Assembly (NCBI RefSeq): GCF_028473665.1
Contig: NZ_CP098774.1
Location: 2,852,001-2,916,000 of the forward strand
Length of the DNA stretch: 64,000 nucleotides
DNA from: Sphingomonas sp. QA11
GTDB lineage: Bacteria > Pseudomonadota > Alphaproteobacteria > Sphingomonadales > Sphingomonadaceae
Reading direction: 5' to 3'
The notes beneath the pieces were generated by a model. That model did not search any database. It worked only from the letters and a program-made list of their open reading frames with translations, and was not told the origin of the DNA. Both the position numbers and the translations under genes were made by a program. This document shows positions 18,331-25,775 of this stretch, in pieces. The first letter of the stretch is position 1. The number at the start of each line of letters is the position of its first letter.

Positions 18331-18712
18331 GCTCGAGATCAGCGTAGCGCGGGAGCTTTGACGGCTTCCGCGCCATCGCATTTGCCGGCTCCCAGCCCGT
18401 CCGGAGCCAGCGCCCTGGCCAGCGATAGACGAATGGACGTCCGTTACCGATATGACGGGTGGTCGCCAGAGTCACCAACCTTGGGGCGCAAAGATACCGG
18501 TCGACAGGCCAGAGAATTACCCAGTCATCGCTCCGTCTTAGGTTGATTGGGCGGGCGAAAGCAAATGACCACCATCAATATCAGCAGCCCAGCCAATCAG
18601 TGGCCTGGCCCACGAGCACCACAATTTCATTTTGCACAGCCGCGGCATAGCCTGCACTGCCCAAGACCCGACCAGGGCCGGCCATATTGGCTGCTTTGGT
18701 CGGCGCTGATCT
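18331..18712. other. Intergenic stretch without a recognisable gene
   Basis: This 382-bp gap lies between htpG (plus) and the zinc-ribbon gene (minus), which converge. Short open frames exist on both strands, but none has a convincing start, codon pattern or family likeness. A weak dyad (GCTGA...TCAGC) right after the htpG stop could be part of its terminator. Confidence 0.5.
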
Positions 18713-18925
18713 TCAGCGTTCTGGATCGATATCGGCCAGCCCTAGCCGCTTGGCCAGGTCCCGGAATGCTGCGTGCGCTTCGGCCATCGCCGCTGCATGA
18801 CGCTCGCTGGCGGCGGACAGTTGCCAGCCGCAGTGCGGGCAACGCACCTCTTCGTCACGGACGAACTGCCGGCAATTCAAGCAGAGCGCCAGTTCGGCGG
18901 CGACTCGGCCTGGCTCATGGGGCAA
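18713..18925 (-). CDS. Small four-cysteine zinc-ribbon protein of the radical-SAM locus
   Basis: A 70-residue frame that starts at a TTG (18923-18925) overlapping the stop codon of the radical SAM gene (18915-18917), i.e. a translationally coupled arrangement. It has two CxxC pairs, C15-x2-C18 and C29-x2-C32 (CLNC and CPHC), a rubredoxin/zinc-ribbon knuckle pattern, followed by a charged helix rich in Ala (AAMAEAHAAFRDLAKRLG). There is no obvious enzyme domain. It may be an accessory metal-binding or peptide-recognition protein for the maturase. The start codon choice is uncertain: no ATG or GTG lies in frame between the upstream gene and the first CxxC. Confidence 0.55.
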   Translation of the reverse strand: MPHEPGRVAAELALCLNCRQFVRDEEVRCPHCGWQLSAASERHAAAMAEAHAAFRDLAKRLGLADIDPER

Positions 18926-20141
18926 TGGTCGCCGGCTCTCTCTTCGACTCGCCCGGCCGGGGTTCGACGACGATTTCGAAGCGCCCGTGGTCGAATCTTT
19001 TGCCGCCCGCATCTTCGACCTTGACCAATCGCTCGCGCAGGCCGCGTCGATCGAAATCGAGCGCGCGGAAATGGCACATCGGATTGTTGCCGGGACGCCC
19101 CAGGAGCGAGTGACTCGTCCAGGTACAGCCCGCCATGCAGACATCGGCATAGTAGCAGTCGCTGCAATGGCCCCAAAGATCGTCGACCGTGCTGTTGCGT
19201 GTGAAAGCGAGACGCTGCGGGTTTGCCCAGATTTCGGCAAGCCGCATGTCCCGAACGTTTCCGCCGATGTAACTGGCCGACAAGCCGGGACAGCCCTTAA
19301 CGCTGCCATCGGCCTCGATCCCGAGAACATTGTCGCCAGCGCTGCAGCCGGTCCAATGGACCGGCTCGTCGTTCACATAGCGGAGCTGCTGCTCATAGGG
19401 CCCGAAATAGCCGATGTTATTGGACGGCTGGAGCACCATGCCGCCGTCACGCGATTCGCGATGCAGGTCGGCGAGCATGGGAAACAGATCGAGCAGTTCG
19501 TACGGCTGGACGATCAATTCCGGTCGATCGGCCGCATTGCCCATCGCAACGGTCAGCGCGAGTTGCCAGTTGCGCACCGATTTCGACACCAACAACCGCA
19601 TCAGTGTCGGCAGTTCGGGCATCGACAGGCGGTTGATCTGAGTATTGACGCTCACCGTGATGTCGAAGCGAGCGAGCCGCTCGATCAACCCCATCGCAGC
19701 ATCGAAAGATCCATCCACGCCACGCAGGAAATCATGCGTGTGACGGATTCCGTCGATCGACACCCCGACCCCCTGCAGCCCAGCATCGGCCGCAAGCTCA
19801 AGTTTATCGTCGGACATGTTACGGCCGCCGGTCTGGATCGAACAATCCATGCCGGCCGACCGGATGGCGCGAATGATGTCGATCCAGTCGCGCCGTAAAT
19901 AGGTTTCACCACCGATCAACCCGACATCGCGGGCGCCGAGCGCCGCAATCTGCTCAACCAGATCGAGGCATTCGGCGGTGCTCAGTTCGTTTGTCCGGCG
20001 GCGGCCCGCGCGCGAACCGCAATGCATACAGCCCAGGTCGCACGCCGAAGTCAGTTCCCAGACGACGCTGACTGGCGTGCGTGCGCGCTGGTCATCATGG
20101 TCCAGGAAACGCCTCGGCAGCTCGGACGTCGCATGAGACAC
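18915..20141 (-). CDS. Radical SAM/SPASM peptide maturase
   Basis: 408 residues from a GTG (20139-20141) preceded by AGGAAGG. The radical SAM cluster is C34-x3-C38-x2-C41 (SACDLGCMHC), followed by the GGE motif (IGGETYLR). The C-terminal SPASM domain has the expected cysteine spacing: TGCSAG, KGCPG, then HCSDCYYADVC-x3-C and a final MC, for two auxiliary 4Fe-4S clusters. Such enzymes install C-C, thioether or epimer modifications on ribosomal peptides. The 65-aa peptide with a GDL motif encoded 24 bp upstream is the likely substrate. I recall an NCBI family 'GDL motif peptide-associated radical SAM/SPASM maturase' that would fit, but could not check. It forms an operon with the small peptide and the zinc ribbon. 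Confidence 0.9.
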   Translation of the reverse strand: MSHATSELPRRFLDHDDQRARTPVSVVWELTSACDLGCMHCGSRAGRRRTNELSTAECLDLVEQIAALGARDVGLIGGETYLRRDWIDIIRAIRSAGMDCSIQTGGRNMSDDKLELAADAGLQGVGVSIDGIRHTHDFLRGVDGSFDAAMGLIERLARFDITVSVNTQINRLSMPELPTLMRLLVSKSVRNWQLALTVAMGNAADRPELIVQPYELLDLFPMLADLHRESRDGGMVLQPSNNIGYFGPYEQQLRYVNDEPVHWTGCSAGDNVLGIEADGSVKGCPGLSASYIGGNVRDMRLAEIWANPQRLAFTRNSTVDDLWGHCSDCYYADVCMAGCTWTSHSLLGRPGNNPMCHFRALDFDRRGLRERLVKVEDAGGKRFDHGRFEIVVEPRPGESKREPATIAP

Positions 20142-20164
20142 CGGATGGCCTTCCTGCGACCCTC

Positions 20165-20362
20165 CTATGACGCTGCGCGGATCGCCGCTTCCAGCCTGGC
20201 GATCGCCTTACCTAAATCACCCTGCTGCCGATGGAGCTCTTTGGCGTCCGTGAGCAGCGTTTTCATGTGATCGAGGTTTCCCGCGGTGATCGTCTCGCGG
20301 ATCGCTGGATCGTAAACGGCGCGGCTGGCCCTGATTGGGCTACTTCCGGAAGGCTTTTCCAT
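20165..20362 (-). CDS. Candidate GDL-motif (DUF1843-like) RiPP precursor peptide
   Basis: 65 residues from an ATG at 20360-20362 with GAGG nine bases upstream. The C-terminal part has the pattern 'A-I-x-x-x-I-x-x-G-N/D-L-x-x-M-K' followed by G48-D49-L50 and an amphipathic Ala-rich helix (AIARLEAAIRAAS), which resembles the small DUF1843 proteins that often accompany radical SAM maturases. It lacks Cys; Tyr17 and the GDL segment are candidate modification sites. It is the first gene of the minus-strand operon, followed after 23 bp by the maturase. Family likeness is from memory and moderately sure. Confidence 0.7.
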   Translation of the reverse strand: MEKPSGSSPIRASRAVYDPAIRETITAGNLDHMKTLLTDAKELHRQQGDLGKAIARLEAAIRAAS

Positions 20363-20608
20363 GTCAAAAATCCTCGTAGCTTCCGTTCATGTTAGTTAAC
20401 AATGCTGACAAGGTCGAATACCATATCGTCCGGAATGGATATAACGTTTCTACAATGGAGCCCGATCCTGACTAGGGTTATTGACGCGAAAGAATGATCG
20501 GCTCATCAATGCATTGTTTCAACTAGAGTCGCTAACACGGGCCCATATATTATATCGTGCCCAGCGATGTTGAAGCGGAGCAAACACGCAACATAAGAGG
20601 ATATCGAC
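20363..20608. promoter_or_regulatory. AT-rich divergent promoter region of the radical-SAM/NIS locus
   Basis: This 246-bp gap separates the minus-strand peptide/maturase operon from the plus-strand peptide/diiron/NIS operon and is clearly richer in A+T than the surrounding genes. TATATTATAT at 20545-20555 is a possible -10 region for the plus operon. The two divergent units probably share regulation. No Rrf2-type box was seen here. Confidence 0.4.
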
Positions 20609-20824
20609 ATGGATAAGCCAATTACGTTCGATGTTTCAACCAAGGTGACGAAATCACTGGAGAAATTGAGCGCGGACGGCCACAAGGTCGAAGTTGTCGG
20701 CCAGTTGAAGAATGGCCAGCTGCAGGTGAACTCCGGCGCGCTGGCCGAGCTGAGCCGCAAATTTCCCAATGCGCACATCTCCTTCGTCGCGGTGAACGCC
20801 CCATTCATGGGTAGTCGCACCTGA
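20609..20824 (+). CDS. Orphan 71-aa peptide, possible second precursor
   Basis: ATG at 20609 follows a strong ribosome-binding site (AAGAGG). The product is soluble, Lys-rich in its N-terminal half (TKVTKSLEKLSADGHKVEVVGQ spans roughly residues 11-32), and ends with a hydrophobic stretch and the tail VAVNAPFMGSRT. I do not recognise the family. A strong hairpin (20841-20866) directly after the stop separates it from the diiron and NIS genes. That layout is common where a precursor peptide must be made in excess over the enzymes, so it may be the substrate of those enzymes, or a carrier/scaffold. Confidence 0.7.
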   Translation: MDKPITFDVSTKVTKSLEKLSADGHKVEVVGQLKNGQLQVNSGALAELSRKFPNAHISFVAVNAPFMGSRT

Positions 20825-20840
20825 CGGGGGACTGGTCTTG

Positions 20841-20866
20841 CGGGACACGGCGCGGGCCGTGTCCCG
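20841..20866. terminator. Strong hairpin between the 71-aa peptide and the diiron gene
   Basis: CGGGACACGGC (20841-20851), loop GCGG, and GCCGTGTCCCG (20856-20866) form a perfect 11-bp stem. There is no T-run after it, so it may be a partial terminator or an mRNA-stabilising structure rather than a full stop signal. It lies 17 bp after the peptide stop and 22 bp before the next ATG. Confidence 0.65.
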
Positions 20867-20887
20867 ATCATTCGCGAGGGGACGAAC

Positions 20888-21628
20888 ATGGACGCTGTTG
20901 GCGACCTGACGATCCAAGCCATGGCGGAACTGGGCTTCGAGGCCACGCCGCTATTCTCCCAGGCCTTGCGGACCGCGGTGAGGGAGGTGAAGCCGTTATT
21001 CGGCACCTGGGAATATGGCGAGTTGTACCGTGAAGCCGCCGCCAATCCCGATTGGCTCGCAATTTCGCTGATCACCAACGCCGAGCGCGAGGGGGATGGT
21101 GCGACGCGCCTGTGGAGCCTGGCAGCGTCGACTCCGGATCCTCATCTCGCGACCGAGGTCCGCCAGCACGGCATCGACGAATCCATGCACTCGCTGGCCT
21201 ATCTTCGGATGCTGGATTTCACCTTTCCGGGGAGCGTCGACGACGGTTTTCGCGCCGCGCTCGAGAATCTCTCACCCAAATTCGGCGCGAACGATCAGCC
21301 GTTCGCGGTCACCGGTTCTCCTTACTCCCACTCGATTACGGTCGATGACCTCATTCAGATGAACATCGCGGAGATCCGCACGCGTATTCACCACCTGCTG
21401 CAGCGCCCGATGCTGTTGGCGCATTGCCCCGAACGCCACCGCCCTCGCGTCCGGCCGATCCTTGACCGACTGTTACGCGACGAAACCCGGCATGTCGGCT
21501 ATACGGCGCGTCTCATCGAACTTCACGCGATCGACCATCGCGACGAAGTCGAGGACCTCATGATCCGCCGGATGCGCGACTTCAACGAAATCACCGATGA
21601 CGAACTCGATCACCGGATTTTCGACTAA
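20888..21628 (+). CDS. Ferritin-like diiron carboxylate protein (putative oxygenase)
   Basis: 246 residues from an ATG after GAGGGGA. Four-helix-bundle diiron ligands are recognisable: E66 and/or E68 (NAEREGD), E98-x2-H101 (DESMH), E162 (AEIRTR) and E199-x2-H202 (DETRH). Two ExxH motifs with the spacing seen here are typical of ferritin-like oxidases and oxygenases. I cannot assign a named family. Its place between an orphan peptide and an IucA/IucC-like synthetase suggests it oxidises a pathway intermediate, for example by N- or C-hydroxylation, as siderophore-like products need. Soluble, no signal peptide. The following gene starts directly at its stop codon. Confidence 0.75.
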   Translation: MDAVGDLTIQAMAELGFEATPLFSQALRTAVREVKPLFGTWEYGELYREAAANPDWLAISLITNAEREGDGATRLWSLAASTPDPHLATEVRQHGIDESMHSLAYLRMLDFTFPGSVDDGFRAALENLSPKFGANDQPFAVTGSPYSHSITVDDLIQMNIAEIRTRIHHLLQRPMLLAHCPERHRPRVRPILDRLLRDETRHVGYTARLIELHAIDHRDEVEDLMIRRMRDFNEITDDELDHRIFD

Positions 21629-23275
21629 TTGCCCGGCGACGGAGCACCCTCCGCATCGTCCATATCGCAGTTGACCGTTCGTCGCTGGGCGCAAGCGAAA
21701 GCGATTGCGCCACGGCAATTCAGGGCCGCGGTGCGGACGTCGCTCATGATCGGATTGTCGCTGTTGCTGGATGCGCTCCGGCGGGAGTTTCCGGACGTCG
21801 TCAATGTCAAGGCTCGTACCGGCGGATATAGCCTGACGTTAGGCAAAGGTCCCATTATCGAGGCGTTGCTGACCGGTTCGCCATTGTTCCCGCCCATGCT
21901 TTTGGCGAGCTTTCCCACGGTGGATGGATCGACGCGCCAACTCGATCGCCCCGTCGTGGCGATACGCACCCTCACAGCGGCAGTTGCTTCGACGGGCGTG
22001 GACCTGACGCTCGGCCCGATGCAGGAATTGTTTCTCAACAGCATCGCAAACCTCACGCTCAACCGCCTGATCGGCCAGGCCCGCTTGCCCGATGCGGCCC
22101 CAGAGCCAGCCTGGCAGGGGCACGGCTACTTCCCGTTTCCCGCGCTTCGCTGCGGCCCCTCTGCTGATGACGTGAGCCAGTTCTGCAACCTGGTCGAACC
22201 GAAGGATCGCATCCTCTTCGCGCATTGCGAGGGTCTCATTCGGCACACATCCAGCGAATCGATACCGGCGAGTTGGGACGAAGAATGGAGTCCCGGTCAG
22301 AGAATGCCGCCGGGCGCTATCCCGCTTCATCCCTGGAACTTGAAGCGTAGCCGAACGATCAGGGATTTGATCGAAGGAGGCTGGCTGCGCGTGACGTCTT
22401 ACGGTCTCATCGCCCAGCCGCTTGCGTCACAACGCACCTGCCGGATTCCTGATGGCGGCTACGATGTCAAACTTGCGCTGGACGCGACCCTGACCGGAGA
22501 GCGACGGTTGCTCTACGGCAACAATACCGCCAACGCACCGGTTGTCTCGGCGATCGCGGAACGCGCGCTGGACTATCTTGCCACACGCCTGAACTTCCAG
22601 ACGGATATCGCCTCCTTTTCACACATGGTCCCGGGAGTCAGCCCGTTCCTGTCGTGTATCGTCCGCTCTCCACCGCGCATCGCGAACGGTGAATCTCTCC
22701 ATCCGGCGATCGATCTTTGGACCGGCCGTTGCCGCGCGGCCTCGGTGTTCGGCATCGAGGGTCGCGATGCTGCGGAGGAGTTGATGGCAAAATATGCGCT
22801 GGCATTACTGGCGGGGCCGGTGCTGGCATGGGCCAATTACGGGTTCGGGTTCGAACCACATATCCAGAACGTTTTGATCCGCGTGCGTGGTCGAATGCCG
22901 TTCGGGATCACGCTACGCGACCTCGACGCCACGATCATCGATCCGGCGCGGCTGCCACCCGATTTGCTGAACGGCACGGCGGGGCTTTCCGAAAACGCTT
23001 GGCGTGCCATGCCGACGCCCCAACTAGGCAATCGGCGATTGGCCCACGCCCTCAACATCGGCCATCTGGCGATGGTCGCCAACGCCCTGCACCGGCAATT
23101 CGGCGCGCGCTACTCCAGGCTCGATGATGCAGTGCAAAGCGCATGGGCGGCGGTCGAGGCAATGGGCACAATGTCGGATAGAGTCTCGATAAGCGGCGTC
23201 CGCAACGCGACGTCGCGCGTGAAACGCAGCCTTTCGATGGCGGTAACCGGGAGCACCGCGATGCAATTCAGTTGA
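21629..23275 (+). CDS. IucA/IucC-like NRPS-independent siderophore (NIS) synthetase
   Basis: 548 residues starting at a TTG placed immediately after the diiron stop codon (TAATTG), i.e. tightly coupled. Family elements appear in order: IPLHPWN (IucA/IucC 'PVHPWQ'), KLALDATLTGERRL (the 'K...T/S...R' ATP-binding strand), FEPHIQNVLI (classical 'E-x-H-x-Q-N' active-site motif), and LRDLDATII (the 'RD' motif). NIS synthetases adenylate citrate, succinate or similar acids and form amides with amines. The N-terminal 'GHPxHP' motif is replaced by GHGYFPF, so the subtype is divergent. No TonB receptor, exporter or polyamine gene lies next to it. Its association with peptides and a diiron protein is unusual. 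Confidence 0.82.
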   Translation: MPGDGAPSASSISQLTVRRWAQAKAIAPRQFRAAVRTSLMIGLSLLLDALRREFPDVVNVKARTGGYSLTLGKGPIIEALLTGSPLFPPMLLASFPTVDGSTRQLDRPVVAIRTLTAAVASTGVDLTLGPMQELFLNSIANLTLNRLIGQARLPDAAPEPAWQGHGYFPFPALRCGPSADDVSQFCNLVEPKDRILFAHCEGLIRHTSSESIPASWDEEWSPGQRMPPGAIPLHPWNLKRSRTIRDLIEGGWLRVTSYGLIAQPLASQRTCRIPDGGYDVKLALDATLTGERRLLYGNNTANAPVVSAIAERALDYLATRLNFQTDIASFSHMVPGVSPFLSCIVRSPPRIANGESLHPAIDLWTGRCRAASVFGIEGRDAAEELMAKYALALLAGPVLAWANYGFGFEPHIQNVLIRVRGRMPFGITLRDLDATIIDPARLPPDLLNGTAGLSENAWRAMPTPQLGNRRLAHALNIGHLAMVANALHRQFGARYSRLDDAVQSAWAAVEAMGTMSDRVSISGVRNATSRVKRSLSMAVTGSTAMQFS

Positions 23276-23283
23276 ATGAGGAC

Positions 23284-23731
23284 CATCCGGATTGTTGCGT
23301 CCATATCGAACAACATGAAGCAACATTCAGCGACGCACTTGAACTCCTTTATTTTTCAGAAGAATCTTTCGATCAGGTGTCACCAAACGTAGATGACAGC
23401 ATCGATCTTCAGTTTCCGCGCGCGGGCGGGATGCTACGAGATGACGATGCGGACACCGCGCCTGTCGAGGTCGGCGACGAGCGCAATATCATCAAAAGCT
23501 CTGTCCGCAATCCGGCGGTCAAAAGTGATTAAGTCGATCAGCGGCGGCGGTCGTTTGCCCCTCGGCATCCGACTTACCACCTCCACCTTGACAGAAATTC
23601 TCGAGGTTCACCAACGGCTTGGTGCGCAAAGCAGCGATAGGTGCAATGATGGGCTGGCCAGGATCGCGACATCGAAGCGCTCCCGCGCGCGGTTACGCTC
23701 GACAATACGATAAATAACCATTTTCGACATG
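23284..23731 (-). pseudogene. Decayed IS5-type transposase
   Basis: On the minus strand from about 23540 downward the translation reads FDRRIADRAFDDIALVADL, then DRRGVRIVIS-stop-HPARARKLKIDAVIYVW-stop-HLIERFF-stop-KIKEF, which follows the IS5-family transposase C terminus ('ADKAYD...YKWRHLIENFFCKLKEF') with stop codons inside it. Upstream fragments (EGQTTAAADR) are in another frame, so it is also frameshifted. No terminal inverted repeats were recognised. It marks an old insertion at the right edge of the NIS locus and cannot encode an active enzyme. Confidence 0.7.
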
Positions 23732-23895
23732 GCTTCCGCCGCCGCCGAATGGAGAGCTTAGGGCGGTGCCTGCGCCGCGGAGAAGCGCAGCTTCTTGGGC
23801 CCCTTGACGAGCAGCAATCCCCAAACATTGCCGTTCAGATGGATATCGCGCTTGATCCAGCAACCGATCGAACAGACCGGTGTGGAGGAGCGTGG

Positions 23896-24783
23896 CTACC
23901 TTACGGGGGCACCTTCTTGATTTTGGCCGGCCAGCGCCGTCTCGAAAGCCGCCCTGGATTCTGCGACCAGCGCCGAAAGGGCGGTTGGGTCGATGAAAGC
24001 GTCCGCCTTGCCGGCCTCGCGGCGCGCCTCCCGATCAAGCACGTCCGCCATTTCGGGATGGCTGGTCAGAAGAATGTCCGCCCGCATCGCCGCGAGCTTC
24101 GCGAACGTCGCACGATAATCCCTGACAATCCCAGGATAAGCGCGGTTCCCGACAAGGGTATTGCCAGCAACCGTGATGCTGCACAGGAACAGGACGCGGC
24201 GCGGCCGGCCACCGTCCCGGATCGTCATACTCCAGCTCGTGCAACCCGGCGTATGCCCCGGGGTGAGATGCGCCGTCAGCATCGTGCCACCGAGGCGGAT
24301 CACCTGTCCGTCCCGAACGATCCCATCCACCCTCACCGGTGGAAATCGCCTGACGCCATAATTGGTGTCACCGCGGGGCAGGCCATGCTCAAGCGCCCAT
24401 CGATCCCCGGCGCTGGCCAGGAAACGCGCTCCCGTAGCACGCTTGATCTGCGCCAGCGCCCCGACGTGATCGTCATGGGCGTGATCGCTGATCAGCAACC
24501 TGACATGGTGAAGCGGGACACCCAGGCTTTGGATATTGCGTTCGACCAGCGCAGCGTTCTCGGCGAGGGTCCCGTCCAGCAGAACCGCACCCTGCGTGGT
24601 GACGATGAGATAGGCCGCCAGGCCCTTCGTCCCGACATAATAGATGTCGCCCGCGATACGGAAAGGTTTGACCGGGGCAGACCATTCCGGCGGGTCAGTC
24701 GCCAGGGCCGGCGACGCAGCCACCGAGACCATGATCGCGGCAAGCATCTGGAGCCCCACGCGAAACCTGTAGCCGATTTTCAT
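23896..24783 (-). CDS. Subclass B3 metallo-beta-lactamase
   Basis: 295 residues from the ATG at 24781-24783 with GGGAGG upstream; the frame is open further but only this start gives the signal peptide (ending SPALATD). Zinc ligands of subclass B3 are complete: H101-x-H103-x-D105-H106 (DHAHDDH), H177 (PGHTPG) and H242 (TSHPE). There is no Cys ligand as in B1. The central insertion and the YYVGTKGLAAYLI start also fit B3 enzymes. Environmental sphingomonads often carry such chromosomal enzymes; whether it hydrolyses carbapenems cannot be judged from sequence. It stands alone next to a decayed IS5 copy, with no regulator beside it. Confidence 0.88.
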   Translation of the reverse strand: MKIGYRFRVGLQMLAAIMVSVAASPALATDPPEWSAPVKPFRIAGDIYYVGTKGLAAYLIVTTQGAVLLDGTLAENAALVERNIQSLGVPLHHVRLLISDHAHDDHVGALAQIKRATGARFLASAGDRWALEHGLPRGDTNYGVRRFPPVRVDGIVRDGQVIRLGGTMLTAHLTPGHTPGCTSWSMTIRDGGRPRRVLFLCSITVAGNTLVGNRAYPGIVRDYRATFAKLAAMRADILLTSHPEMADVLDREARREAGKADAFIDPTALSALVAESRAAFETALAGQNQEGAPVR

Positions 24784-24937
24784 TCCGCAAGCCTCCCTGG
24801 CGCGCTCTCGGGGAGACTTGACCCCAAAAAACTGAGTGGAACAAAAGATCAAAATTTGGCCGGGGCATGAATAAATCTAGGGATCTGCGGGCTTTCGAGC
24901 CGTCCACCCGCATCTGCAGGTCATTGAACGACGCCCG

Positions 24938-25648
24938 CTAGGCGGCCAACGCCCGGCCGACCAGTTGAAAAAAGGCACGCCCGTCAGCACGGTGTGCGCC
25001 CGCCCATTCGGGATGCCACTGCACTGCCAGCACCGGCGCGCCATTGGGGCGGGCCGAAAAGGCCTCGATCAGCCCGTCTTCATCAGCGCGTGCTTCCACC
25101 GCCAGACCGCCGCCCAGTCGTTCGATACCCTGGCGATGCACCGAATTCACCGTCAGCCGCGCGACGCCGGTCGCGCCGGCGAGCATGCCGTCGGGGCTGA
25201 GCGTCACCATATGGTCGTGGGCGAACAGCGCTTCGAACGGAACCTCGTCGCCCAGATGGTGGCCCGTGAGATCACGGGTCAGGGTGCCACCGAACAGCAC
25301 GTTCAGTTCCTGCAGGCCCCGACAGATCCCGAAGACCGGCCTGCCCGCTTCGATCATCCGACCGGCCAGTGCGAACGCAACCTCGTCGCGTTCCTCGTCA
25401 AGCGGCGTTTCGTCGGGCCAATGCCCGCCGTAACGCCGCGATGCGACATTGGATCTCGACCCGGTCAGCAACAAGCCGTCAAGCCGCTGCGCCAGCGCCG
25501 GGGCGTCAAGCACGTCGATCAGCGCAGGCACCAGCACCACCGTGGCGCCGGAGATCTGCGCGAGCGGCTGGATGAACCGGCTCGCCACGGCCTGCACCGG
25601 ACGTTCAGCAATCTCGTTGCAGCAGAGCACACCGATCAGCGGCTTCAT
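24938..25648 (-). CDS. Class I glutamine-amidotransferase-like peptidase C26 (gamma-glutamyl hydrolase type)
   Basis: 236 residues with the catalytic Cys109 in VFGICRGLQELNV and the His-Glu of the triad in VQWHPEW, plus the LTGSRSNV strand typical of PuuD-type enzymes. These hydrolyse gamma-glutamyl amides such as gamma-Glu-GABA. Here it is the last of three same-strand genes (symporter, peroxiredoxin, C26) behind a sulfur-regulon box, so a role in cleaving gamma-glutamyl-cysteine-type compounds is an attractive guess. No polyamine (puu) genes are nearby. Confidence 0.82.
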   Translation of the reverse strand: MKPLIGVLCCNEIAERPVQAVASRFIQPLAQISGATVVLVPALIDVLDAPALAQRLDGLLLTGSRSNVASRRYGGHWPDETPLDEERDEVAFALAGRMIEAGRPVFGICRGLQELNVLFGGTLTRDLTGHHLGDEVPFEALFAHDHMVTLSPDGMLAGATGVARLTVNSVHRQGIERLGGGLAVEARADEDGLIEAFSARPNGAPVLAVQWHPEWAGAHRADGRAFFQLVGRALAA

Positions 25649-25775
25649 GAGTCACGCCCCCCAAATCGAGGGAGATCGGCGAAGCGCGAAAGGGCGCGCT
25701 CCCTGTCCCGGCTTTCGCACCGACCCGATCGCACCATATTCGGCGTGGAGGGCAGTTGGGCCTTCACGACAGCGG

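Noticed and set aside
18547..19113. Plus-strand frame starting in the htpG/zinc-ribbon gap
   Set aside because: Most of it runs antisense to the radical SAM gene; the part in the gap has no family likeness and no good ribosome-binding site.
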